Below, piece after piece: positions 34,459 to 43,122 of a stretch of DNA of 45,599 bases. The position numbers were made by a program, and so were the translations under genes. The first letter of the stretch is position 1. Every line of letters begins with the position of its first letter. The stretch is from Rikenellaceae bacterium. Lineage in GTDB: Bacteria; Bacteroidota; Bacteroidia; Bacteroidales; Rikenellaceae. The stretch covers positions 58,255 to 103,853 of the forward strand of contig JAUMXM010000001.1 in the NCBI GenBank assembly GCA_030529085.1, given 5' to 3'. A model generated the notes under the pieces. The model was given only the letters and a program-made list of their open reading frames with translations, made no database searches and was not told where the DNA came from.

Positions 34459-36471
34459 TTATTCAAGATATTGTTTGATCAGCTCCTCGTCGGCAAAGTT
34501 CGGGAGGGTGACCTTGAGGTTGGGCGTGCGCTCCATCTCGCGACGAATCGCCTCGACAGCACCCTCGTTGCGGGCCCACGAGCGACGCGCGATACCGTTG
34601 TTTACATCCCACAGCAGCATGCGTTCGATGCGGGTGTCGGCCTCCGTCGTACCGTCGATGACCATACCGAAGCCACCGTTGATCACCTCGCCCCAACCAA
34701 CGCCGCCACCGTTGTGGATCGAAACCCACGTAGCACCGCGGAACGAGTCGCCGATGACATTCTGGATTGCCATGTCGGCCGTGCGGTTCGAGCCGTCGTA
34801 GATGTTCGAGGTCTCGCGGTAGGGTGAGTCGGTACCTGATACGTCGTGGTGGTCACGACCCAGCACGATGGGTGCCGAGATGCGACCCTCGCGAATTGCC
34901 TTGTTGAAGGCCAGCGCGATTTTGGTACGACCCTCCGAGTCGGCGTAGAGGATGCGGGCTTGCGAACCTACGACCAGACGGTTGGGACCCGCCTCGCGAA
35001 TCCAACGGATGTTGTCCTCCAGCTGGCCGCAAATCGAGGCTGGAGCCGTCTGACGAATCTCCTCCAAAACGTCGCCTGCAATCTGATCCGAGAGGGCCAA
35101 ATCCTCCGCCTTGCCCGAGGTGCAGACCCAACGGAAGGGGCCAAAGCCGTAGTCGAAGAACATCGGGCCCATGATATCCTGCACATAGGAGGGGTAGCGG
35201 AACTTACCGCCGCGTGCCACCACATCGGCGCCGGCACGCGAGGCCTCCAGGAGGAAGGCGTTGCCGTAGTCGAAGAAGTACATGCCACGCGCCGTGAGGC
35301 GGTTGATGGCGTCGACCTGGCGGCGCAACGAGGCCTGCACGCACTCGCGGAAGCGCTTCGGCTCCTCGGCCATCATCTTGTTCGAAGCCTCGTAGCTGTA
35401 ACCAACGGGGTAGTAACCACCGGCCCATGGGTTGTGCAGCGAGGTTTGATCCGAGCCTAAATCGACCTGAATCTCCTCCTTGGCCAGTCGCTCCCACAGA
35501 TCGACAATGTTGCCCACGTAGGCCATCGATACGATCTCCTTGGCAGCCACGGCCTCGCGGATGCGGGGGATGAGCTGATCCAAGTCGGTGTGCAACTCAT
35601 CGACCCACCCCTGCTCGTAGCGTTTCTCGGCGGCCTTGGGGTTAATCTCAGCCACGACCGAAACGACCTGCGAGATGTTGCCGGCCTTGGGCTGTGCGCC
35701 CGACATGCCGCCCAGACCCGACGATACGAAGAGCATACCGCGCGGTGAGGTTTGACCCTCCTTGTAGCGCTTGCGTGCAGCGTTCATTACCGTGATGGTC
35801 GTTCCATGCACGATGCCCTGCGGGCCGATATACATATAGGAGCCGGCCGTCATCTGACCATACTGCGAAACACCCATGGCGTTCATGCGCTCCCAATCAT
35901 CGGGCTTCGAGTAGTTGGGGATCACCATACCGTTCGTAACAACAACACGCGGCGCCTCCTTGTGCGAGGGGAAGAGTCCGAGCGGATGGCCCGAGTACAT
36001 CACCAGGGTCTGCTCGTCGGTCATCTCCGAGAGGTACTGCATCGTCAGGCGGTACTGGGCCCAATTCTGGAAGACGGCACCGTTACCACCGTAGGTGATC
36101 AACTCGTAGGGGTGTTGTGCCACCGCCTTGTCGAGGTTGTTCTGGATCATCAGCATAATAGCTGCGGCCTGACGCGAACGGGCAGGATACTCCTCGATCG
36201 GGCGCGCCTTCATCTCGTAGTCGGGGCGGAGGCGATACATATAGATGCGTCCGTAGCGACGCAACTCCTCGGCAAACTCCTTGGCCAAGGTCTTGTGCTG
36301 ACGCGCGGGGAAGTAGCGCAGGGCATTCTTCAGTGCCAGCACCTTCTCCTCCTCGCTTAGGATGGCCTTGCGCTTCGGAGCGTGGTTGATTGTCTTGTCG
36401 TAGGGTTTCGGGGCGGGTAACTGTTCGGGAATACCGCCGCGAATATCATCTTGAAACTCTTGCAGTGTCAT
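34459..36471 (-). CDS. hutU: urocanate hydratase
   Basis: HutU converts urocanate to imidazolonepropionate with a tightly bound NAD+. It has 670 residues with the ATG at 36471; an upstream TTG is not needed. This is the long form found in Bacteroidetes and animals, while the proteobacterial enzyme has about 555 residues. The YGGNGAVFQNWAQY and MYSGHPLG motifs, SSGLGGMSGAQ and the QTSLHNP...GYYPVG segment are typical, as is HNGGGVGWGEV near the C-terminus. It starts one base after the stop of the FTCD gene. Confidence 0.96.
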   Translation of the reverse strand: MTLQEFQDDIRGGIPEQLPAPKPYDKTINHAPKRKAILSEEEKVLALKNALRYFPARQHKTLAKEFAEELRRYGRIYMYRLRPDYEMKARPIEEYPARSRQAAAIMLMIQNNLDKAVAQHPYELITYGGNGAVFQNWAQYRLTMQYLSEMTDEQTLVMYSGHPLGLFPSHKEAPRVVVTNGMVIPNYSKPDDWERMNAMGVSQYGQMTAGSYMYIGPQGIVHGTTITVMNAARKRYKEGQTSPRGMLFVSSGLGGMSGAQPKAGNISQVVSVVAEINPKAAEKRYEQGWVDELHTDLDQLIPRIREAVAAKEIVSMAYVGNIVDLWERLAKEEIQVDLGSDQTSLHNPWAGGYYPVGYSYEASNKMMAEEPKRFRECVQASLRRQVDAINRLTARGMYFFDYGNAFLLEASRAGADVVARGGKFRYPSYVQDIMGPMFFDYGFGPFRWVCTSGKAEDLALSDQIAGDVLEEIRQTAPASICGQLEDNIRWIREAGPNRLVVGSQARILYADSEGRTKIALAFNKAIREGRISAPIVLGRDHHDVSGTDSPYRETSNIYDGSNRTADMAIQNVIGDSFRGATWVSIHNGGGVGWGEVINGGFGMVIDGTTEADTRIERMLLWDVNNGIARRSWARNEGAVEAIRREMERTPNLKVTLPNFADEELIKQYLE

Positions 36472-36472
36472 A

Positions 36473-38167
36473 CTATCCGATTTTTTGTTCAACAAGTGCG
36501 AGGATCTCCTCCTCGGCTTTCATCACCTCGCAGGCGATGCGGTCGGCCTCGGCAGTCAGCTCCTCGGCCTTCGTTTTATCCTTCAATCCGGCGGCATTGA
36601 TGCGCACGTTGAGTCTTGCACCCAACACAGCGCTGCGAGCAGCCAAAGCACCCACACCGGCATCCGAAACCGAGTTCGGGTTGCCCTCCTCGGCCATGGC
36701 GCGCACGAGCGGCATCACCTTGGCTGCCGCCTGCATCGTGCGCAGGGGAACCTCCGTGGCGTAGAGTGTGGCGGCCTGCAGCGCCTCGCTGCGAGCGGCC
36801 TTCTCCTCGTCGGTCGTCTTGGGCATGGCAAAGACTGCCATGATGCGGTTGAAGGCCTCGGTGTCCTCATCTACGAGGTAGAGCAGCTCGGCCATCAAGG
36901 CTTGACCCTGCTCGGCGTAGTTCGAGAAGTGCTCCCACTTTTCGTCCCAACCAGCCTTGTGCGACGAGAGGTTGGCTACCATTGTACCCAGGGCTGCACC
37001 CAGGGCGCCCATGTAGGCCGAAATCGAGCCACCACCCGGGGCGGGTGACTCGCTGGCCGTCTCCTCGGCGAAGCCTTTGCACGTCAGGTCGATCAAGCGG
37101 TTCGAACACTTCTCTTCGATGAGGTATTCGATCACCTTCTCGCGCGGATTGAAGGGCTTCAGGTCGTCCAATCCCATCGACTTTATGGCCAGGCGGATGA
37201 TCTCCTCCTCGGTGATGCCCACCGAGCGGTGCTGCTTCTTGAGGAAGTAACGACCCGCCTCCAGAAGAGCGCGTTTGGGAACAAGACCGACGATCTCGGT
37301 GCCCGTCACACGCACACCGCGAGCATCGGCCTTGCGGCACACCTCGTCGAAGGCGACGTGGAGCGGCGTGACAGCAATGTCGGTCAGGTTCATCGAAACC
37401 TGTGCAATGCCGTACTCGTCGATAAACCAGCCAATGCCCTTCGTGGCCTTGAGCGAGCCGGGCTTCATGACGGGGTTGCCCTCCTCGTCGCGGACGATTT
37501 TGCCCGTGATGGGGTTGCCCTCGCGTACGGGGCGCCCCTTCTCGCGTACATCGAACGCAATGGCGTTGGCGCGGCGTGTCGAGGTGGTATTGAGGTTGAA
37601 GTTTACGGCAATCAGGAAGTCGCGTGCACCCACAGCCGTAGCACCGGCGCGAGCAGCCATCTCGTCGTAGGCACCACCAAAATCGGGCGCCTTTTCGGGT
37701 GTCGAGAGCTTCTCGGGCAGCGCTTCATACTCGCCGGCACGGCAGACGGCCAGATTCTTGCGCTCGGGCTTGTAGGCGGCCGCCTCGTAGCAGTAGGTCG
37801 GAACGCCCAACTCGCGGTAAATGCGCTCGGCGAGCTTGCGTGCCAGAGCGGCACACTCCTCGAGCGTGATGCCTGCGATGGGGACCAGCGGCAAGACATC
37901 GGTGGCACCCATGCGGGGGTGCTCGCCCTTGTGGTGGCGCATATCGATTACCTCCGATGCGCGTTTAACCCCCTGGAAGGCGGCTTCCACAACCGCCTCA
38001 GGCTCACCTACAAAGGTGACTACTGTGCGGTTGGTTGCTTCGCCCGGATCAACATCGAGGAGTTTGACGGGGGCTGCCGCCTCGATGGCATTGGTAATCT
38101 CGCGGATCACCTCCTTGTTGCGTCCCTCGCTGAAGTTGGGGACACATTCGATAAGTTGTAAAGCCAT
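36473..38167 (-). CDS. ftcD: bifunctional glutamate formimidoyltransferase / formimidoyl-THF cyclodeaminase
   Basis: This fused enzyme moves the formimino group from formiminoglutamate to tetrahydrofolate, then releases ammonia to give methenyl-THF. It has 564 residues. The transferase half (1-330) begins with LIECVPNFSEG and has the catalytic His in KGEHPRMGATD (H83, matching H82 of the porcine enzyme). The cyclodeaminase half (about 345-564) begins with SPAPGGGSISAYMGALGAAL. It leads the hut operon, so histidine carbon ends as glutamate plus a one-carbon unit; no hutG or hutF is present here. It starts at ATG 38167. Confidence 0.96.
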   Translation of the reverse strand: MALQLIECVPNFSEGRNKEVIREITNAIEAAAPVKLLDVDPGEATNRTVVTFVGEPEAVVEAAFQGVKRASEVIDMRHHKGEHPRMGATDVLPLVPIAGITLEECAALARKLAERIYRELGVPTYCYEAAAYKPERKNLAVCRAGEYEALPEKLSTPEKAPDFGGAYDEMAARAGATAVGARDFLIAVNFNLNTTSTRRANAIAFDVREKGRPVREGNPITGKIVRDEEGNPVMKPGSLKATKGIGWFIDEYGIAQVSMNLTDIAVTPLHVAFDEVCRKADARGVRVTGTEIVGLVPKRALLEAGRYFLKKQHRSVGITEEEIIRLAIKSMGLDDLKPFNPREKVIEYLIEEKCSNRLIDLTCKGFAEETASESPAPGGGSISAYMGALGAALGTMVANLSSHKAGWDEKWEHFSNYAEQGQALMAELLYLVDEDTEAFNRIMAVFAMPKTTDEEKAARSEALQAATLYATEVPLRTMQAAAKVMPLVRAMAEEGNPNSVSDAGVGALAARSAVLGARLNVRINAAGLKDKTKAEELTAEADRIACEVMKAEEEILALVEQKIG

Positions 38168-38195
38168 ATGATAGAGTTTTGTAATTCCAATACTT

Positions 38196-38226
38196 CAAAT
38201 ATAGCCGATATTTCCCGATTTTGCAA
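38196..38226 (-). promoter_or_regulatory. promoter of the hut operon
   Basis: On the minus strand TTG (38224-38226) and TATATTTG (38196-38203) are 20 bp apart, about 28 bases before the FTCD start. It is back to back with the LOG promoter, with about 10 bp between the -33 elements. No HutC-like regulator lies in the window. Confidence 0.75.
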
Positions 38227-38236
38227 CCCTGCGGCC

Positions 38237-38267
38237 TTGCTTTTCTTGCTATTTTAATGTAGTTTTG
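38237..38267 (+). promoter_or_regulatory. promoter of the LOG-family gene
   Basis: TTG (38237-38239) and TAGTTTTG (38260-38267) with a 20-bp spacer; the ATG follows 21 bases later. Confidence 0.7.
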
Positions 38268-38288
38268 TAAAAATGAACTCTGTAGATT

Positions 38289-39404
38289 ATGATTCCCGAA
38301 TACCGAGAAATTGAGTCGCGCGAAGCGTGGGAGGAGCTGCTTGCGCTCGGCGGCACCTTGCGACACTATGCCTTTCAGGCCATTCGCTTCGATGATCGTG
38401 CTGCGGCTTGCCGCTTTACCGACTGCCTCTTTTTTGGGTGTAGAATCCCCGAATCGATGCGCGACGTGATGGAGGAGGATTGCTTTGTCTTCCCGGCGAT
38501 TCCGCGCCCCTTCAAGGTCTTTCCGCCTGCACTCTACGATGCCGATTCGCTCTATTCGGGCTATGATCCGACCGACGAGCGTACCTTCGAGGATTGCTAC
38601 GACACGCGTGTCTATCGCCACTATATCGAGTCGGGGAAGCAGGCGACGTGTGTGAGTGAGACCCTCTCGCGTACGCTGCACGACCATGCCATTAGTCGCT
38701 CCCTGCATGAGTTGCTGGCTGCCTACGACGAACGTCAGGTGGTTGCCATTATGGGTGGACACGCACTCTCACGTACCGATTATATGTTTCTTAAGGTTGC
38801 TCGTATCAGTAAACATCTGGCCGAGGCCGGCTGCTTGATGATGAGCGGAGGTGGCCCGGGTGCTATGGAGGCGACCCATCTTGGGGCTTGGTTCGCAGGG
38901 CGTAGCGATGAGGAGCTGATGATGGCCGTCGATGAACTCTCGGTCGCCCCCTCGTTCCGCGACGAAGGGTGGTTGGCATCGGCCTTCAAGGTGCGTCGTC
39001 GCTATCCGCGTCTGACGGAGGTGGAGAGTGTCGGCATCCCCACCTGGTTCTATGGCCACGAGCCGGCAACCCCCTTTGCGACTCATATTGCCAAATATTT
39101 CGACAACAGCATCCGCGAGGATGGCCTGTTGGCGTTGGCCAAGGGTGGTGTGATCTTCTCGCCCGGTAGCGCTGGTACGATGCAGGAGATCTTCCAGGAT
39201 GCGGCCCAGAATCACTACAAAACCTTTGGCTTTGCTTCCCCGATGGTCTTTCTCGATAGCGAGTATTGGACGCGACAGATTCCTGCTTACCCCCTGCTCG
39301 ATACGATGATGGAGCGCGGGCGGTATAAGAATTTGCAGCTTTCGCTGACCGACGATGAGTCGTTTGTGATCGATACCATTTTGAACTTCATTGCGCAAAA
39401 GTAG
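38289..39404 (+). CDS. LOG-family nucleosidase/phosphoribohydrolase-like protein
   Basis: A 371-residue cytoplasmic protein. The Rossmann-like LOG domain occupies about 145-370, with MGGHALSRTDY, the MSGGGPGAMEA loop (about 193-203) and PGSAGTMQE (about 295), a variant of PGGxGTxxE in which the second Gly is Ser and x is Ala; the catalytic Glu is kept. Residues 1-145 are an extra N-terminal domain found in a subset of LOG proteins such as PpnN-like nucleotide nucleosidases. Activity on purine or pyrimidine nucleotides is therefore plausible but unproven. No terminator is evident; the stop is followed by an eight-G tract (39413-39420). Confidence 0.82.
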   Translation: MIPEYREIESREAWEELLALGGTLRHYAFQAIRFDDRAAACRFTDCLFFGCRIPESMRDVMEEDCFVFPAIPRPFKVFPPALYDADSLYSGYDPTDERTFEDCYDTRVYRHYIESGKQATCVSETLSRTLHDHAISRSLHELLAAYDERQVVAIMGGHALSRTDYMFLKVARISKHLAEAGCLMMSGGGPGAMEATHLGAWFAGRSDEELMMAVDELSVAPSFRDEGWLASAFKVRRRYPRLTEVESVGIPTWFYGHEPATPFATHIAKYFDNSIREDGLLALAKGGVIFSPGSAGTMQEIFQDAAQNHYKTFGFASPMVFLDSEYWTRQIPAYPLLDTMMERGRYKNLQLSLTDDESFVIDTILNFIAQK

Positions 39405-39501
39405 CGCGCGGTGGGGGGGGTGGATCGGTATTTTTAGATCTTTTCTTTTTTGCTTTTTTATTGGAATATTAGCCCTAATCTCGTTTAAAATACAATATTT
39501 G

Positions 39502-39533
39502 TTTGCATAAATAAATAATTGTATATAACTTTG
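39502..39533 (+). promoter_or_regulatory. promoter of the small orphan gene
   Basis: TTTG (39502-39505) and TAACTTTG (39526-39533) with a 20-bp spacer, in an AT-rich stretch, 32 bases before the ATG. It is the best consensus match in the window. Confidence 0.75.
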
Positions 39534-39565
39534 GAATCGAAAAAAACAATATAATTGGTTATTGT

Positions 39566-39877
39566 ATGGATTCCGATAGTTGTATGCACACTGCAATCGA
39601 ATGTCATATTGGTCGAATGCATTGCGAAAAGGGTGAGCTCTACCTGTTCCACCCCTCCAATCCGCAATGCCCGTCGCATGAGAGCCTTTGGGCGGTACTT
39701 TTTGACTGGGACGAGGAGGGGCTTTTGCTCGAATCCAGTTCGGTCGATCTGCAAAATTTCAGCCGTTGGCATCTGTTGCCGACCGAGTATCGTTATGTGC
39801 GTTGTGCCACGCGGGACGAGTTGCGCGATTATGCCTATAACCTGTCGCGCTACGACCATTTGCACTGCTCGGAATAG
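39566..39877 (+). CDS. small Cys-rich protein of unknown function
   Basis: A 103-residue protein that I do not recognise. It has no signal peptide or membrane helix. Six Cys (C6, C13, C20, C35, C80, C101) and many His and aromatic residues may suggest a metal site or disulfides. The N-terminal third is less GC-rich than its neighbours. The open frame is bounded by a consensus promoter (39502-39533) and a strong terminator (39891-39919), so it is very likely expressed as a single-gene unit. Confidence 0.7.
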   Translation: MDSDSCMHTAIECHIGRMHCEKGELYLFHPSNPQCPSHESLWAVLFDWDEEGLLLESSSVDLQNFSRWHLLPTEYRYVRCATRDELRDYAYNLSRYDHLHCSE

Positions 39878-39890
39878 CCATAAAAACGTT

Positions 39891-39919
39891 AAACGACCCA
39901 ATTTTTCGGTCGTTTTTTT
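39891..39919 (+). terminator. terminator of the small orphan gene
   Basis: An 8-bp stem (39891-39898 with 39908-39915, nine-base loop) followed by T to 39919. The tna promoter begins ten bases later. Confidence 0.85.
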
Positions 39920-39928
39920 GTTGTGTTG

Positions 39929-39959
39929 TTGCGCGGATTCCCATAAATGATTAACTTTG
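39929..39959 (+). promoter_or_regulatory. tnaA promoter
   Basis: TTG (39929-39931) and TAACTTTG (39952-39959) with a 20-bp spacer. The leader to the tnaA ATG is about 60 bases. Confidence 0.7.
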
Positions 39960-40025
39960 TTTGGAGTCTATGTTTGCCGCTCGGTGGCGAGAGGCGATAA
40001 ATATTCATCGAAAAAAAAGTATTGT

Positions 40026-41405
40026 ATGGAATTACCGTTTGCTGAATCGTGGCGCATCAAGATGGTGGAGCCCATTCGTAAGAGTACGCGCCAGGAGCGC
40101 GAAGCGTGGCTCAAAGCGGCCAATTATAATGTATTTCAATTGCGTGCCGACCAGGTCTATATCGATTGCCTGACCGACTCGGGTACGGGTGCCATGAGCG
40201 ACCGTCAATGGGCGGCGATGATGATGGGCGATGAGAGTTATGCAGGCTCGCTCTCCTTCTTTCATCTCAAGGAGACCATCACGCGCCTGACGGGGTTGGA
40301 TTATGTGATCCCGACCCATCAGGGCCGTGCAGCCGAGAATGTGCTCTTCAGCCACCTGGTCAAGGCGGGCGATGTGGTGCCGGGCAACTCCCACTTCGAT
40401 ACGACCAAGGGTCACATCGAGAGCCGCAAGGCGATGGCCCTCGATTGCACAATCGACGAGGCGAAGAATACCCAGCTCGAGCACCCCTTCAAGGGCAATG
40501 TCGACCCCGCAAAGTTGGAAAAGGCCCTCGCCGAGCACCACGAGAAGGTCCCCTTTATCATCGTGACGATCACGAACAATACGGCCGGTGGTCAGCCCGT
40601 ATCGATGGCCAACCTGAAAGCGGTGCGCGCGATTGCCGACAAGTATGGCAAGCGCGTGGTCTTCGATTCGGCCCGCTTTGCCGAGAATGCCTACTTTATC
40701 AAGACGCGCGAGGAGGGCTATGCTGAGAAGACGATCAAGGAGATCGTCAAGGAGATGTACGACCTGGCCGATGGTATGACCATGTCGGCCAAGAAGGACG
40801 GTATTGTCAATATGGGCGGCTTTATCGCTACGCGCCACGAGGATTGGTACGAGGGTGCCAAGCGTTTCTGCATCCCCTTCGAGGGTTACCTGACCTATGG
40901 CGGTATGAATGGCCGCGATATGGAGGCTCTGGCGGTGGGCTTGGACGAGAATACCGAGTTTGACAATCTCGAGACCCGCATCCGTCAGGTGCAGTACCTC
41001 GCGGCCCGTCTCGATGAGTTTGGAATCCCCTATCAGCGCCCCGCAGGTGGGCACGCCATCTTCGTAGATGCCTCGAAGGTTCTGACCCGGGTGCCCAAGG
41101 AGGAGTTCCCGGCGCAGACGCTCACCGTTGAGCTCTACCTCGAGGCGGGTGTGCGTGGTTGCGAGATTGGCTACATCCTGGCCGACCGCGATCCCATCAC
41201 GCGCGAGAATCGCTTTGGTGGCCTCGATCTGTTGCGCCTCTGTGTTGCCCGTCGTGTCTACACGAACAACCACATGGATGTGATTGCCGTCGCCCTGAAG
41301 AATGTCTTTGATCGCCGCAATGAGATTAAGCGCGGTATGAAGATCGTATGGGAGACGGAACTGATGCGTCACTTTACGGTGAAGTTGGCGCGTGCCGACG
41401 AGTAA
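40026..41405 (+). CDS. tnaA: tryptophanase
   Basis: This PLP enzyme splits tryptophan into indole, pyruvate and ammonia. It has 459 residues from the ATG at 40026, the start used by Bacteroides-type tryptophanases (MELPFAESW). The PLP Lys is K257 in MSAKKDG; DSGTGAMS (51-58), PTHQGRAAE and DSARFAENAYF are conserved. Where tyrosine phenol-lyase has the Arg-containing MERG motif, this protein has CEIG, as in tryptophanase, so the Trp assignment is favoured. Indole is a signal in the gut. A gene for a PepSY membrane protein begins seven bases after the stop. Confidence 0.93.
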   Translation: MELPFAESWRIKMVEPIRKSTRQEREAWLKAANYNVFQLRADQVYIDCLTDSGTGAMSDRQWAAMMMGDESYAGSLSFFHLKETITRLTGLDYVIPTHQGRAAENVLFSHLVKAGDVVPGNSHFDTTKGHIESRKAMALDCTIDEAKNTQLEHPFKGNVDPAKLEKALAEHHEKVPFIIVTITNNTAGGQPVSMANLKAVRAIADKYGKRVVFDSARFAENAYFIKTREEGYAEKTIKEIVKEMYDLADGMTMSAKKDGIVNMGGFIATRHEDWYEGAKRFCIPFEGYLTYGGMNGRDMEALAVGLDENTEFDNLETRIRQVQYLAARLDEFGIPYQRPAGGHAIFVDASKVLTRVPKEEFPAQTLTVELYLEAGVRGCEIGYILADRDPITRENRFGGLDLLRLCVARRVYTNNHMDVIAVALKNVFDRRNEIKRGMKIVWETELMRHFTVKLARADE

Positions 41406-41412
41406 AAAAAAG

Positions 41413-41988
41413 ATGCCTATGAAAGTCGCCGCAACCAAGCTCCGTACCTGGAGCCGTACGATTCACCGCGAGCTCTCCTTCTTCTTCTCGGGAATGGTGC
41501 TGATCTATGCCGTTTCGGGCCTCTATATGAACCACCGCGATACGATTAATCCCCACTACACGGTGACCCTCACCGAGCGCGTTGTGGAGGGGTTACCTTC
41601 GCAGGCCGACTTTACGCGCGCCGATGTGGATGCCTTGATGGCGGAGTTGGAGGTGGGCGAGCGCTATACGAAACACTACTTTCCGCGCGAGCATCAGCTG
41701 AAGGTCTTTCTGAAGGGTGGCTCGTCGCTTGTGGCCAATGTTGCGACGGGCGAGGTTGTGTATGAATCGCTCAAACGCCGCCCGCTTGTCAGTCCGATGA
41801 CAACCCTGCACTACAATCCGGGCAAGTGGTGGACCTGGTTTGCCGATGCTTTTGCTGTGGCGCTCATTGTGATTACGCTAACGGGCATTTTAATGCTCAA
41901 GGGTAAGCGCGGTCTTTGGGGGCGTGGTGGTATTGAATTGGTGGCCGGCATCCTGCTTCCCGTTCTCTTGTTGCTGCTCTGCCAATAG
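41413..41988 (+). CDS. PepSY-domain membrane protein
   Basis: A 191-residue inner membrane protein; the ATG at 41413 was chosen over an in-frame GTG at 41392 inside tnaA. It has an N-terminal helix (about 22-41), a soluble PepSY-like domain (about 45-125) with the PHYTV and GEVVYES segments, then two further helices (about 134-155 and 170-190). Its helices and the HRE and HYNPGKWWTW motifs recall the PepSY_TM group. Such proteins may assist iron or protein handling at the membrane; a link with indole production is an inference from position only. Confidence 0.78.
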   Translation: MPMKVAATKLRTWSRTIHRELSFFFSGMVLIYAVSGLYMNHRDTINPHYTVTLTERVVEGLPSQADFTRADVDALMAELEVGERYTKHYFPREHQLKVFLKGGSSLVANVATGEVVYESLKRRPLVSPMTTLHYNPGKWWTWFADAFAVALIVITLTGILMLKGKRGLWGRGGIELVAGILLPVLLLLLCQ

Positions 41989-42000
41989 GCGAACGAGTCG

Positions 42001-42044
42001 AAAAGAAGCACCCCTTCTCAAAATCGAGAAGGGGTGCTTCTTTT
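42001..42044. terminator. bidirectional terminator between the PepSY gene and the esterase
   Basis: A perfect 19-bp stem (42001-42019 with 42026-42044, six-base loop) flanked by A and T tracts on both sides. It ends both convergent units. Confidence 0.92.
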
Positions 42045-42057
42045 GTGGCGTTGCGAC

Positions 42058-42990
42058 CTATTCGGCTTTGGGCGCGAAGATGAATTGCAACGGAATGTCG
42101 AAGCGGCGCTTCCACGAATTCTCGTCGTGGTGGTGGCCGGCAAAGACGCGACTCTGGTAGTTGTTGTCATTCCAGCCGTGGCTGTGGAAGAGCGAGTCGA
42201 CCTTCTGCTGGTAGTGGGGGTAGAGCGAATCGAGCGTCTGATCGCCACAATCCATGTAGATCTTTACGCTGTTGGGGGTCGGCTGGTGCTCGGCGATGTA
42301 GTCGCGCAGCGCCTTTGACCATACGGGAGCCGCCTCGGCAATTTGGTCCAGCGAGGCAATCACCATCGGGGTGTGGGTCGAAAGACAAGCAGCTGCACCA
42401 AACACTTCGGGATATTCGCAGATGGCGTAGAGCGAAATCAGACCACCGGCACTCGAGCCTGCCGTGGCGGTATGGGCGGCATCCGGGTAGGTGGGGTAGT
42501 GGCTGTCGATAAAGGGCTTCAGCTCCTCGACCAAGAATTTCAGGTAGTCGTCCGAACGAAAATCTGCAGCTTGGGTGTTGTAGCGTTGAAGCTCTTCGCT
42601 CGGCAGGTAGTCGAAGACGCGACGCGGCATGTAGTCGAAGAGACGTGTCGAGTCGCAATTATCGATGCCTACCACGATGAAGGGGGCCGTGCGCTTGTCC
42701 GAAATTACAGCGTGGGCCAGCGAATCGATCTCCCAGCTTTGGTTGTTCCACGAGGTGGCACGGTCGAAGAGCATCTGTCCGTCGTGCATGTAGAGCACGC
42801 CGTAGCGCTCTTTGGGGTTGTAGTCCTCGGGAAGCCATACAAGCACATCACGGGGCGTGAAGTGGCTCGTTTCGAAGGCGGGGTAGTAGTCCAGGTGTCC
42901 ATACTCGGCCTTTTGGGGTGCTTGGGGTTGCTCGGCGCATCCCACAATCAGGAGTGCGAGCAACAGGGGTAAAAAAGTTTTCATATGCAT
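42058..42990 (-). CDS. esterase-family (alpha/beta hydrolase) lipoprotein
   Basis: A 310-residue exported hydrolase of the esterase D/Fes group. The signal ends LLIVGC (Cys about 18), a lipobox followed by AEQPQ, with little acid, so an inner-face location is as likely as the surface. The nucleophile is in GSSAGG (TAGSSAGGLISLY, about 180), and the His may be in AGHHHDENSW near the C-terminus. The YMHDGQMLFD motif (about 80) is typical of the family, whose members hydrolyse siderophore or carbohydrate esters. The start may be 42990 or 42984 (MKTF). A weak -7 (TACCTTTA, 43024-43031) lies upstream. Confidence 0.85.
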   Translation of the reverse strand: MHMKTFLPLLLALLIVGCAEQPQAPQKAEYGHLDYYPAFETSHFTPRDVLVWLPEDYNPKERYGVLYMHDGQMLFDRATSWNNQSWEIDSLAHAVISDKRTAPFIVVGIDNCDSTRLFDYMPRRVFDYLPSEELQRYNTQAADFRSDDYLKFLVEELKPFIDSHYPTYPDAAHTATAGSSAGGLISLYAICEYPEVFGAAACLSTHTPMVIASLDQIAEAAPVWSKALRDYIAEHQPTPNSVKIYMDCGDQTLDSLYPHYQQKVDSLFHSHGWNDNNYQSRVFAGHHHDENSWKRRFDIPLQFIFAPKAE

Positions 42991-43122
42991 AACAGGTTTA
43001 TATGATAAATCATCTTTATTAGATAAAGGTAGCAACTTTTTTGTTAAAAAGAGCGATATTTGTGAAAGGATTTGCCCTTTTGCGTGTCTAAAGAGGTAGA
43101 AACCTACTAAAAACAAAAACGG

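Noticed and set aside
39413-39420. Eight-G tract after the LOG gene, possible phase-variable repeat
   Set aside because: It lies nine bases past the stop codon and before the next promoter, so slippage would not change a gene or a promoter.
39970-40173. Small open frame before tnaA with a Trp codon, a possible TnaC-like leader peptide
   Set aside because: It starts MFAARW but runs 47 codons into tnaA in another frame without a stop before it, unlike TnaC. The Trp codon is probably chance.
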